64,000 bases of DNA from Diplosphaera chodatii (lineage: Eukaryota > Chlorophyta > Trebouxiophyceae > Prasiolales > Stichococcaceae). Both the position numbers and the translations under genes were made by a program. The notes beneath the pieces are model-generated. The model did not search any database and was not told where the DNA came from. It worked only from the letters and a program-made list of their open reading frames with translations. The stretch spans positions 1,426,001 to 1,490,000 of the forward strand of contig JAALGY010000017.1 of the NCBI GenBank assembly GCA_032358165.1, read 5' to 3'. Of this stretch, positions 45,805-56,050 are shown one piece after another (positions within the stretch are counted from its first letter, which is position 1; each line of letters opens with the position of its first letter).

Positions 45805-46223
45805 ATGGTGCTTGGACATATATACACAGCCTCAAGTGTATAGGACCAGACCGTAAAAAATGAGCATATGTTGAAGAAGCATGTGAGCCATGTAAACAAA
45901 GTTTTGCGCCAGAGAAGGGTTGGGAGAAAGAACAACCAACGTACAACATGCATGATGGAAGACGATCGATTGTCTCAGAACGAACTTTGCGGTCATCTGG
46001 CTGGCAGCCACATGAGGGTATGCCCAGCGTTGATTCGTAGCTGGTTCGCCAACAGTGTCGACTGATTGCTGGCTTGAAGCGTGTTGCAATAAGTCCTGTC
46101 ACCGGCGCCTGCAGCTTGTGCATTTCCACTACTGCGCTGATGCTCTTTTCGTCTGCCACACCGATAGCTCCATGGCGCACATTGCCCATCACTGAACATA
46201 ACAGCGCTTGACCTCAGTGCACT
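45805..46223. other. Intergenic region between divergent TMEM242-like and NUFIP1 genes
   Basis: A 419-bp stretch likely shared as a promoter. It contains a TATATA run around 45817-45824, only about 13 bp from the TMEM242-like ATG and probably too close to act as its TATA box. No other feature was seen. Confidence 0.4.
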
Positions 46224-49200
46224 ATGTACAGCACTGGCATCGGCGGCGGCCGTCCAGCTGCGCAGCCCGCAGCCAACCCACTGCAGGGGCAGCAGGTGCG
46301 GGAGGTCGAATGGGTCTAACGGATCCATGTCTGCAATCGTCAAGCACCATCGTGATGGGATTGCTGTTGCCGACATCAGTGAGATGCAACAATAGCTGAC
46401 GCACTTGGTGGATACTGGCATCTCCAATTCTGCTATGCAGGACATGATGCAGAGCATAGCAGCATGTATGCCAGCAGGCCAGCCTCTTCAGCTGGTCCAG
46501 ATGCCCTCGAGCAATGGCACACCGCAATTTGGTGTGGTGGTGCCCATGACAGCAGGCGGAGCGCCTGCCTACTCGCCTCTGCAGCAGCCGCAGCCCTTTC
46601 AGCAGCAGCAAGCTGGGTACCAGGCCCCGAGGCCGAGCTACCAACAGCAGCTGCAGCAGCCTGGCTTCCAGCAGGCTGGTGGCTTGATGCAGCAGCAGCA
46701 GCAGCAGCACCAAAACTTCCAGCCGCCGGTTCAGCAGCAGTACCGGCCCCCGGCGCAGCCGCCGCCGCGTCCCCAGCAGTGGCAGCAGCAGCAGGTGCCA
46801 CGCCCTCCACCGCAGTCAGCTCCGCAGCTGCTGCACCGCCCTCTGGCTCAGCCGCCAGGTTTCAGGCCGCACATGTGAGCAGTCCACTGCCAGCATGTCC
46901 CTCACAGAGCCATTGCAGCCAACTGCAGGAGAGGCTCCAGCCATGCGTGCACACGACTTGCATGTAAGCCATATACATCTCTTGTTGTGGTTGCAGGCCG
47001 TCTGGGCAGGGTTTCGCACCCCCACAGGGACCGCGGCCGCCATTGCAAGGGGCGGCGGGGCCACGACCGGCGCCGCCGCCGTCAGCGGGCCAGCACGGGT
47101 ATGGCAGAGGCCCACCACAGCAGCATGGCGGCCGCGAACGCGGGGGCAGGGGTGGCGGTGGCCGTGGCGGCGGTGGCCGTGGCCGCAGCGGCCCCCCGGG
47201 CGGCCGTGCCATGCTGGTCAACGGCGGCCGCGGCATGCCGCTCGCTGGCAGGGGCCCGCCCATGCGCGGCGGGTTTGCCAGTGGGCGTGCAGGCCTCAGT
47301 GCGCCCGCTGCTGGAGCCATGCAGGTGAGGTTGAGGCGGCAATGTCAGCTGGCGGCATGGCCGTTGCTTCCTCTAGACTTGACGTCACCAGCATATAGCC
47401 ACAAGCGCTACAAAAGTGGTTTGCTCGCATTGAAGTGGTTGACCTCCCAGGGGATGTGACAATTCACTGTTGCTCTGCTGCAGCCGTTAGGAAAGAAGAA
47501 GCAGGAAGCAGCACTGCTGGCAATGCCGCTGCCACGCATGACGGAGAATGCAGTGGTTGCGCAGCCGTCCAGCGCAGCCGAGAAGTCGGAGCTGGACAAG
47601 TGGATCCAGGAGCGGAAGGCATCCTACCCTTCCACGGCCAACCTGGCTGTCAAGCAGGCAGACGCCGACAGGTGCGCTGTGCACACCTATGTGCTTGTCA
47701 GTTTCTTGACAACTGGCTTTCGTCAATAGCAGCATTGGTTGTCTATGGGCTGGTCGTGCCGCCTGAATGGCTTGTGCCTGCATCATGCTGCCACAAAAGT
47801 TGCAGACAACTGGTGCTGCAGGCGCGCAGCCACGGGGCAGCTGGATGCCAGGGCAGAGCGGCAGCGGCGGCTCAGGGAGGTGGTGGAACAGCAGCGCGCC
47901 ATGGGCCTCGACAAGGAGGTACCCCTGCAGACTTGCATCCTCACTAGGTGCCACCAGCTGCCAGATCGGCGGCCTGCCGGACCTCGTTGGACATCCTCGT
48001 GCAGCTCCAGAGTGAATTAGATGCATGCTGAGGCTGGCAGCTGGGGGCTTGCAGGCGGGCACGACGTTCATGTTTGGCGGGGGCGGCGGCGATGGCGGCG
48101 GCAGGTTCTCCCCGCCAGGGCGTGGCGGCGGCGGACGGGGGTTCAGCCCGGGCGGCCGTGGAGGCCGGGGGCGCGGCCGCTTCGGCGACTTCAACGGAGG
48201 TCAGTGGGATGTGTCCAATCTGGTCACTTTGCTGCTCCATCGTCATCGATTTTCACACAGCAAGCGGAGTCTGTATGCCCGCATGTGACCATGCCATATG
48301 TGATGTTGAGCACAACAGGTCGAGGAGGCCGCGGTGGCAGGGGTGGTCGGTTTGATCGCGGCGGGCGTGGAGGTCGGTTCGGCAGCGGCGGCCGGGGTGG
48401 CGGCCGCTTCCAGAGCAACGGCCCATGGAACGGTAGCGCCAGCCTGCAGCAGAGCGGCCAGTATCAGAGCGGGCCAAGCAGCCACGACGGCCTGGAGCCT
48501 GCACCCCCAGGTGGCCAGGGAGCTCCTGTCACAAATGCGCTGGTGCCCACTGCAGCGTCAGGCACAAAGCGTCCAGCGGAGGAGGAGGCATCAGCCGCTG
48601 CAGCAGATGGGGCCGATGCCGCTGCCAAGCGAGCCCGGGTGGAGGAGGGTGGCAGCACCGCACCTGAGCGGCCAGCTGTCGAGCCACCTGCCACTGACGG
48701 GCTGGCAGCGCTACAGCAGGGGTACGGTGCTGACGTCGAGCAGCGTGCGGCTGTGCGCACCAGTCCTCAGGTGGGGGCGCCTGCAGCCAGCATGCTAGAG
48801 CAGCAGCAAGAGCAGCAGCAGCTGCAGCGCCAGGCCCCGCATGCAGGCCGGGGCCACTTTAGCGGCAGGGGACAGCAGCAGTATGGCGGGCGCAATGGTG
48901 GCAGAGGCTGGCAGCAGCAGCAGCAGCAGTTTGGCGGCCCTGGCTGGCAGCACCAGCGACCTCAGCATGCCGGCATGCCGCCACCTGCACGCCCGCGCAA
49001 GCCCACGTTGCTGCAGAAGCTGCTGGCTAAGGACATCCGCCGCGACCGCAGCTACCTGCTGCAGTGCTTCAGGTTGGTGGCGACCGTATCTCATTGGCTC
49101 AGAACCGCTTTGCACCAAGCAAATGCGCACATCTGTACCCAGGTTGTGCGACCATCATGCTCCCGTGTGATCTGAGGTGCAACACAGCATGACTCATGGT

Positions 49201-49721
49201 AGAGATGTGCCTTCATGTGTGCATGCAGGTTCCTGGTGGTCAACAACTTTCTGGACGGTGCCGGCAGTGGTGCGGAGCTGCTGTATGTCACCAGCCCAGA
49301 GCGTCCAGCTGCAGAGCCAGCGCCGCTGCTGCCACACCTGGATGCCTCTGACATTGACGACGATGTATCAGATGCGGAGGAAACCGCCACCGCTGTGCAG
49401 CTGGCGGCAGCTGGTGCAGTGCAGCTGGCGGCACCTGGTGCAGCGCTGGCAGACACAGCACCACTTGGTGCTGTCACCGCATCCCACGGTGACGCCAGCG
49501 AGTCAGAAGAGGACAGCGAGGAGGATGAGGGGGATGGGGATGGTGCACAAGCCGACCAGCTTAGCGAGCTCACGTCTGCCCCAGGGCCGCTATCAGCAGC
49601 AGAGCAGCCAGCTGCGGCAGCACCTGCAGCTGGATCAGCACCCAGTCCGGCCAGCGACGTGGCAGAGGACGAAGCCGTGGCCGAAGCAGCAGCAGTTGCG
49701 GTGCAGATCAATGCGGTGTGA
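46224..49721 (+). CDS. NUFIP1: NUFIP1-like box C/D snoRNP assembly factor
   Basis: A nuclear adaptor related to NUFIP1, which brings snoRNP core proteins together with R2TP/HSP90 during box C/D snoRNP assembly. The core NUFIP1 motif is SELDKWIQERKASYPSTANL, followed by RAERQRRLREVVEQQRAMGL. Near the end is the conserved C-terminal block KPTLLQKLLAKDIRRDRSYL plus LQCFRFLVVNNFL. Long disordered regions surround these: an N-terminal Gln/Pro-rich part (MQQQQQQHQNF), three Arg-Gly-Gly boxes (near 47130-47210, 48080-48190, 48320-48400) and an acidic Ala/Ser-rich tail ending near 49718. The C2H2 zinc finger of animal NUFIP1 is not evident. The start is MYSTGIGGGRPAAQPAANP at 46224, with the stop at 49719-49721. 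The RGG boxes suggest RNA binding or methylarginine regulation, but this is inference. Confidence 0.82.
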
Positions 49722-50028
49722 CTTGAATGAAGGGTTCCGCTGCAGCCATCCGGACCCGCATCGGGATCCAGTGGCATGGTCTGTTTGTGACACATCTACA
49801 TGCTTTCACTTTCAAGCCCTCTGAAGCACAGCGCTTGAGCGCCTGGCCTACATCTGAACCGAATGGTGACGGTCATAGCATAAATCCAGAAGCACCTCTT
49901 TGCTGAGACGCTCTACCCTCTACTGACTTGGAGCGCCGTCTGCTCCCTCCACCCCGTACATGGCATGCAACTGCCTAGCACTGTAAACAGCCGCGCAGCA
50001 GCGTGGCTATACCAGCGCAGTGCCGCCG
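49722..50028. other. Short convergent intergenic region
   Basis: About 300 bp between the stop codons of NUFIP1 and RPB12. It should hold both 3' UTRs. Nothing else was seen. Confidence 0.4.
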
Positions 50029-50199
50029 TCATCTGGCCTCGTACTGCACGACCCGCTTGGTGCGCTTCTTGTACAGGATGCGGTAGCCGCAGTCGCGGCA
50101 CCGAATCACGTCCCCTGGCTTGATGGTGTTTTCGGCGCCGCAGTCGCCGCACAGGTACGCCACGCCCGGCGCCGCGTTGAACACCGACGGAGCGTTCAT
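50029..50199 (-). CDS. RPB12: RNA polymerase I/II/III subunit RPB12 (RPABC4)
   Basis: A single uninterrupted exon of 56 residues plus stop encodes the small zinc subunit shared by the three nuclear RNA polymerases. The zinc ribbon [18 protein letters not shown] followed by CRDCG supplies the CxxC...CxxC ligands. The C-terminal [17 protein letters not shown] is the near-invariant signature of this family. Length is normal for the family, and the start [19 protein letters not shown] leaves a short variable leader as in other eukaryotes. It has no intron, unlike most neighbours. It is divergent from RRP9 with 336 bp between starts. Confidence 0.95.
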   Translation of the reverse strand: MNAPSVFNAAPGVAYLCGDCGAENTIKPGDVIRCRDCGYRILYKKRTKRVVQYEAR

Positions 50200-50535
50200 G
50201 GTGCCATGGCACAGTGTATCTTGCAACTGCGAGTTTGCTCAGGCTTGCAAGCAGCAGTAAAGCTGTACCGGCTCCCTCCTCCTTCCTGCTGTCATGCTGG
50301 GCATGGGGGATGATGGGTTGATGGCACTCACGCAGTGGCTGCTTTGTGCAGGCTTCCAATTGCAGTAGTAGCAAACGTCATCGTTGATGCCCTACAAGTC
50401 CCTTTGAAGCGCTGCACACGCCAAGACCCGTGATCAGGTCAACCTTGGGCACCTCTCTGAGACCGTTGACGGCTGCGCGCCTGATTGGCCTTCAGCAAGC
50501 ACTCCAGCAGCTGGCTCGCCGCGATTTGAGGCCAC
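50200..50535. promoter_or_regulatory. Putative bidirectional promoter, RPB12 / RRP9
   Basis: Only 336 bp separate the start codons of two ribosome-production genes. No TATA box or clear motif was seen by eye. Shared regulation is plausible but not shown. Confidence 0.35.
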
Positions 50536-53500
50536 ATGGCGCGGCCCAAGGGCAAGCGTGGAGTCAAGGCCACGGGTGGCGGGTCAGCCAAGCGGCGCAG
50601 GCAGGAGGAGGACCTGCTGCCGGACGCGGACGACGCCGACATGTTTCAGGTGCGCAGCCCCCACTGCATCCGGAGTCGTGCGGACACATCGCAGGATACA
50701 CAAAGAAGTCCTGTGCTGGTCAGCATGACGGTACGCGGGTTGATTGTGATGTAGGCCAGCGACGAGGAGGCAGACGGCGACGCGGAGGATGGGTATTCCA
50801 GCGATGAGTCGGCGGAGGAGACAGCCGAGCAAAAGAAGCTGCGCTTAGGTATGGACATGTACTGAAGTTGCCTGTATCCTTTGATCAATGCGGTGACAGA
50901 GAGCTGTGCAAGTATCGACCAGGTTGGTAACAGCGCTGTGCTGGTGGACGCACTCTTGCAAGGTGTATCTGCACTGCTACCTGCAGCCAAGGCGTACCTT
51001 GCACAGCTGCGGGAGGCGGAGGCAGCAGAGGGCAGCGGCAGCGAGGATGAGACGACGCGTGATGCGGTTGCGCAGCGGCTGCGCGGCGACGCATTGGAGG
51101 TGAGCTGTGAACATCTGGCATACCAGGCGCATGCTGAACACTTCACACACTGTATTGGTTGGTCACTGCATTTGCATCACGCCTCTGTGGCGCACTTGCC
51201 GCCAGACAGGCAACGGCTGTGCATGGAGGGAGCCAGGTGTGTCATGCAGGCGATGGGACAGCTGCAGCGGCACATTGCGCATCGCATAGTGCTGCCGCAG
51301 TCCAGACTGGCGGGAGACGAGGCTCACCCCAGCACCGACAGCCGCCTCATCAAGTGCCACAGGTACGCTGTGCATGTCAGCGGTTCTTTCGTATGAGTGA
51401 GATCACGGTGTTCGTGAGCCTAGCATCCACTGCTGACGATGTTGGCGTGCGCAGGCACTCGGTCACTGCTTTGGCGCTGACAGCAGACGACAGAACAGCA
51501 TACTCTGTGTCGAAGGACGGCAGGGTGGTACACATGGACGTTGAGAGCGGCGTGTGGTAAGCAACTGATATCGGCAAAGTCAATGTGCAGGCGTGGAATT
51601 CGACTGGTCAAATGACCCAACATGGGGCTCTTCTGCCCTGCAGCACGAGGTTTCAGGACAGCACAGGGGCCATTGGGCATGTCACAGAGACCGGCACAAG
51701 GGCGGACTGGGTGGCCAAATCAGCACAGCGTGGCGGCGGTGTAGGTACGCTGAACGCTTCAACCTCTCCCGGCTATCTGGCCCACACCCCTACCACAAGG
51801 GCGGCTGCATACAGCATCAGCAGGCTCTGCTCTGCGATCGCGTTTTTTGACCTGCAATGCTTGATGACTACTGCTGAGTCGTACAGGTGCGCTCCTGGCA
51901 GCTGCCGTCAGCTCTGACGGTCAGTACCTGGCAGTGGGAGGCGGCGACCGCAAGGTGCATGTGTGGGACACCCGCAGCCGGCAGTACATACAGGTGCGCT
52001 GCACAGCAGTTACAGGCCTGCGGTTCTGAGCAGCGACAAGGTCTTTCATCTCACAGGTGGCACTCGACAAAGCGGCAGCAACCCCATCGCATGATGCATG
52101 CCAGTGTCGTGTGATCACGGCCGCTGCTGTTGCGCAGGGGTTCTCGCACCATCGGGACATCGTGACGGGGCTGGCGTTTCGGGATGACACGCACGTGCTG
52201 TACTCGGGGTCCTTCGACCGCACCGTCAAGATCTGGAGCCTGGACGACCGCGCATATGTTGACACGCTGTACGGCCACCAGAGCGAGGTGCAGATCTATT
52301 TAACTTATTAGCCTACTAACCTGCTTGATTAGCAGATGCAGAGCAAGCTGCACTGGATGACGAGCAGCTGGGCAGGATGGTGCTGGCCAGTCCGCCAGCC
52401 AAGTGTCTGGGGCATGCTTCATGCTCCAGGAGGCTTGCACGGGGCCCGTGTGCCTTTTGTTCTCGAAGTGGACTGCCTTGGCAGTTCGCCCTGCTGGCCT
52501 CAGCAACAATTCAGTGTGCCATGTCTAGGTGCTTGCAGTGGACGCACTACGGGCAGAACGGGTGCTGAGCAGTGGGCAAGACCACACGTGCCGTGTGTGG
52601 AAAGTGCCTGAGGAGTCACAGCTGATATTCAGGTGTGCTTTAAATTTCAAGGTGCAACCTGTACCTGTACCTGCATTTTAGATAGTTGCTCAGCGTCGCT
52701 GCCGGCAGCATGCCTGATGCTGCTGGCAGCGGCTCCGCCACACTGCCGGATGCTCCGTGCTGGAATGGCTGCAGTATGGTCAAGTGCGCGTACTCATTGC
52801 AGGGGATATGGCCAGGCCATTGACTGCGTGGCGTATGTGACGGGGACCGAGTGGGTGTCGGGCTCCTCTGATGGCGGGCTAGCACTGTGGAGCCAGCTGA
52901 AGAAGAAGCCGGTGCATGTTGCATCGCCTCCTGCAGCGAATGCTTCAAGGACCTATGGCTTATGCATGCCGCCTGCGGGGCCGAAGCATACACTGTGCAT
53001 GGGCCCGGTCCAGCTATGTGTGCAAAGCAGGCACTCCCACAGCTTCCCTGGCCATGGCAGCCACCCTGCCCAGGGCTGATGCCCCGAGGTGCTGCCGATG
53101 CCAGGTGCATGTGGCGCGCGGGGCGCACCCGCCCACTCCGGACCCAGCGGGCGCCGGCGGCGTGGGCGGCGACGCCACATCCTGGGTGTCCGCCGTCGCC
53201 TCCTGCCGCGGCAGCGACCTGGTGGTGGGTGGTCTGCAGACCTGCCCCTTCGCAATGCCTGTCATGCCAAGAGCGAGTGCAGCCAGAAGCGGCCCAGATA
53301 CCAGCACGGGGGAATGTGCCCCTAGAAGTGCAGCGATGCCAAGCCTGCACAGCGCAGGGTCATGTCCGGGGTGCAGCCCGTTGCATTCAGCTGTCTGCCA
53401 AAGAGCTGGGGCCCAGCATGTAGCTGGTGTGGCATGTGGCAGGCGTCGGGCGCGGGCGACGGCATGGTGCGGCTGTGGGCGGTGCAGGGCGAGCGCCCGG

Positions 53501-53814
53501 GCGCGGGGCGGACCCTGGAGCCGCTCGGCGGGCTGCCCGCCCGCGGCTTCGTCAACGCATTGCAGGCACGGATTGGCAGCAGCGGAATGCGACATGCCAC
53601 TTGCTGGCATCGCAACCATGTCAACATCTGTTGTTGCCCCATTTGCCTCCAAAACAGCCTGACACATGGCGCCTGGGGTGCTGTGCAGATCGCGCGCAGC
53701 GGCAGGTTTGTGCTGGCTGGCATGGGGCAGGAGCCGCGGCTGGGGCGCTGGGGCCGGGACAAGAAGGCGCGCAACGGCTTGCTCCTGCACCGGCTGGCGT
53801 TGCGGGATGAATGA
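50536..53814 (+). CDS. RRP9: RRP9 / U3-55K, U3 snoRNP WD40 protein
   Basis: The U3 snoRNP-specific WD40 protein needed for 18S rRNA processing in the nucleolus. The basic start MARPKGKRGVKATGGGSAKR is followed by an acidic segment (ASDEEADGDAEDGYSSDESA) and the conserved KAYLAQLREAEAAEG and RDAVAQRLRGDALE, a pre-WD region. WD40 repeats are LALTADDRTAYSVSKDGRVV, LAVGGGDRKVHVWDT, GLAFRDDTHVLYSGSFDRTV plus KIWSLDD, RVLSSGQDHTCRVWKVPEE, TGTEWVSGSSDGGLALWSQL, a glycine-rich insert before WVSAVASCRGSDLV, and ASGAGDGMVRLWAV. The end, SGRFVLAGMGQEPRLGRWGR plus DKKARNGLLLHRL, matches the RRP9 C-terminus (V...EPKLGRW). The stop is at 53812-53814. All seven propeller blades can be assigned, although two exon junctions in the 51.6-51.9 kb part are not fully resolved. 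Confidence 0.9.
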
Positions 53815-54506
53815 GACGGCCGCCGCTATGCGTCTCTGTGGAAGCACGTGAATGTGAACCCACTCAGAGACATAGGCATTTGCATCAGCACCTAGCACCC
53901 AGGAACCGAGGTGGTGGTGCAGGCAAACCCACTCTTGAACGTCACAATGCAACCCCCTCATTCCGTCGGGAAGCGCACTAAACCCTGAATACGAATTCGA
54001 AATGGAGCTGATGAATTTGACAGCTGCGACGCTTCCAGACCCATAACTAGGCGCGTGAGCGGGGCCGAGCCGGCTGTACATCACCACCCCCACTTTCCCC
54101 GGGCATCCATACCCCCCCGCTCCGGGTTCGGAGGCCCCGGGATTTTGGGCGGGACGCCGCCTAAACCCTGAGGCCCTCGGGCTACAGCTGCACGTGTGCT
54201 GGTTCGAATTCGGATGTAAACCCTCATCCGGAAGAGGAAGGCCACAATGCAGATTCAGACTGAGTCCCAATAAGGGCAGTCGGATTCCAATCAGCAAATC
54301 TACTGCAGGTCGTCACAGTGTCGCCACCCGTGATATCGATGTGATTGGCTTCTGCGCGTTGTTGCACAATCTCTTTAGGCACATAGGCAGTGCGCCACAA
54401 TCATCGATAGTTCTTACGAGCAAGTAACGGTGATCTCAAATCAGAACCTTCCGCTGCCTGTTCGGCTCGTTGCGTCTGACAGCCGGGTTCATAGTGTGCA
54501 GCTGCC
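53815..54506. other. Intergenic region with telobox-like motifs
   Basis: About 690 bp between tandem + genes. It holds a GC-rich core (about 54050-54190) and three AAACCCT motifs at 53978-53988, 54161-54171 and 54217-54224. CTAAACCCTGA is repeated exactly in the first two. CGAATTCGAA-type palindromes sit beside the first and third. No gene is supported here; a 427-codon antisense open frame is rejected. Confidence 0.5.
53978..54224 (+). repeat. Three telobox (AAACCCT) motifs
   Basis: CTAAACCCTGA occurs at 53978-53988 and 54161-54171, and TAAACCCT at 54217-54224. AAACCCT is both the plant telobox promoter element and part of the TTTAGGG telomere repeat. Two copies also flank a CGAATTCG core, in opposite orientation. 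Confidence 0.6.
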
Positions 54507-55572
54507 ATGCTTGCACTGCAATTGCCTAGCAGTGCCCTACACAGATGTCCACACCTGCAGCAGTGCCCGACACAGATCAGAGGCAGCAGAGCGTCGACCA
54601 CGCGTGTGTATGCAGCGGATGCTTTCTGCAAAGACATGGTGAATGAGCGGAAGCAGGTAGCGGCAACCGGGAGCGCCACAGTCACTTTCATGGGGGCTGA
54701 GGGCTCTTCAGTGGCAGTTGAAGTGCCAAAGGTAGGCAGGTTGCATATTGGACGTGCGTCGTTTGACATCAGCCCCGATAAGCGTGCCACGGCTGTGATG
54801 ATGGTCTTCGTGCGCAGGATGCATACATCCTTGATGCGGGCCTTGAGGCTGGCTTGGAACTGCCGTACACATGTCGAGGCGGCATATGCGGGTCAATGAC
54901 CGCGGCAACCGCGTGTTGCATTGAGCAGTTTGTGTACAAAGAGTCGCGGATCTGACCCTGTGGCAATCGCATTCCGCGCTGTGATGCAGGGCATGTGTTG
55001 GCAGGGTAGTCTCAGGATCCGTTGACATGAGTGACGTGAGTCACGCTCTTGGAGCTTTCACGTGGCGCCGTGTTCTTAAAAGCAATGACACATTAGTGCC
55101 GCAATGCTGCGATTGTGACGACGGCTGCTATCGCTGCTGATGACGGTGCTGTGGACGCCCATGCAGATCGATGACCTGAGCTTCACAGTCGATGAGGAGG
55201 AGCAGGCAAAGGTATACCGCATGCTGTGGCGTGTATGCTGTTGCACAAGAATGATCTAGATTCTTCGTCTGCTTTTGGGAATTTCTCTGCAATGGGTGCC
55301 CTGTGGGCTCTTCACAGGGCATGGCGCTCATCTGCATGGCACGACCAGTGGAAGATTGTGTAATCGAGACACAAAGCGACTGGGGCTACAGTCTAGGCGT
55401 GGGCGAATGGAAGGGACCCACAGGCCACATCCTGGGCAAGGAGGTGACCTCCACATGGCCTACATGCGCAGGCACTGATTGATGGTCTTTATGCTCCATC
55501 ATAAGGTACTTGGCGGGCTGACGCGGTTCTCCATCTTTGCTGCAGGTGGATCCCTTGACGCAAGGAATGTGA
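54507..55572 (+). CDS. Plastid plant-type [2Fe-2S] ferredoxin with C-terminal extension
   Basis: A photosynthetic-type electron carrier in the stroma. Six exons (54507-54731, 54818-54891, 54990-55035, 55167-55211, 55318-55443, 55546-55572) join in phase. The start [20 protein letters not shown] has the look of a transit peptide, with cleavage likely near RVYAADAF. The cluster-binding loop is CRGGICGAC, and the fourth ligand is in [10 protein letters not shown]. Other family marks are [32 protein letters not shown] and [15 protein letters not shown]. All four Cys ligands are present. After MARP, about 40 extra residues ([20 protein letters not shown], then VDPLTQGM) extend the normal ferredoxin C-terminus. 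This recalls specialised algal ferredoxins such as the FDX6 type more than classic PetF. Which reductase or acceptor it serves is unknown. A TGTAA signal follows 27 nt after the stop. Confidence 0.9.
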
Positions 55573-55598
55573 GCTGAACCCAATCAGCAGGTGTACAC

Positions 55599-55603
55599 TG
55601 TAA
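55599..55603 (+). terminator. TGTAA polyadenylation signal for the ferredoxin gene
   Basis: TGTAA lies 27 nt after the ferredoxin stop codon, within the usual range for green-algal poly(A) signals. Confidence 0.6.
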
Positions 55604-56050
55604 AGTTACCGTTTATGTGGGTTTTGGTGACGCCAAGTCTTTGGCGAGTTCAGCAGTAGTAGTGTTGTGGACACTGATCTGTGTCATCGAGGTCGATATT
55701 GCGGTAGTAAGACGTTTACCGCCAATCATACCTTGCCAACGAGAGCACGTTCCAAGACAGCGGAGCCTGGCTCACAAGACCATAACCACAAATGCCATGT
55801 CTCCAACTCATTGTACAGCAATCGAAATGACAACGCCACTACACAAACGTGCTGTGACGGCAACTAACATGGATACCTATCCTACAAGCATCGTGTTGAA
55901 CAAGTATATGGTCACAAGCGCATACAGCACCTAAAGGCTCCCCCGATGCAGGACCCTCTTGCAACGTGCAAGCTGCAACAATAGGCCTGTGACTTGCCCA
56001 CGCCGGCCTAACATACAGGTGCAGTTGCCTTCTTCAAGGCACAGTATGCA
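55604..56050. other. Convergent intergenic region
   Basis: About 450 bp between ferredoxin and the HNH gene. A 105-codon + open frame (55617-55934) has no recognisable features and is not called. Confidence 0.4.

Noticed and set aside
54150..54230. tRNA-like B box GGTTCGAATTC
   Set aside because: The 5-bp stem beside the loop does not pair and no A box or acceptor stem fits, so no tRNA is called.
53014..54297. 427-codon minus-strand open frame
   Set aside because: It is mostly antisense to RRP9 exons whose WD40 repeats and C-terminus are clear on the + strand. Its translation has no domain character.
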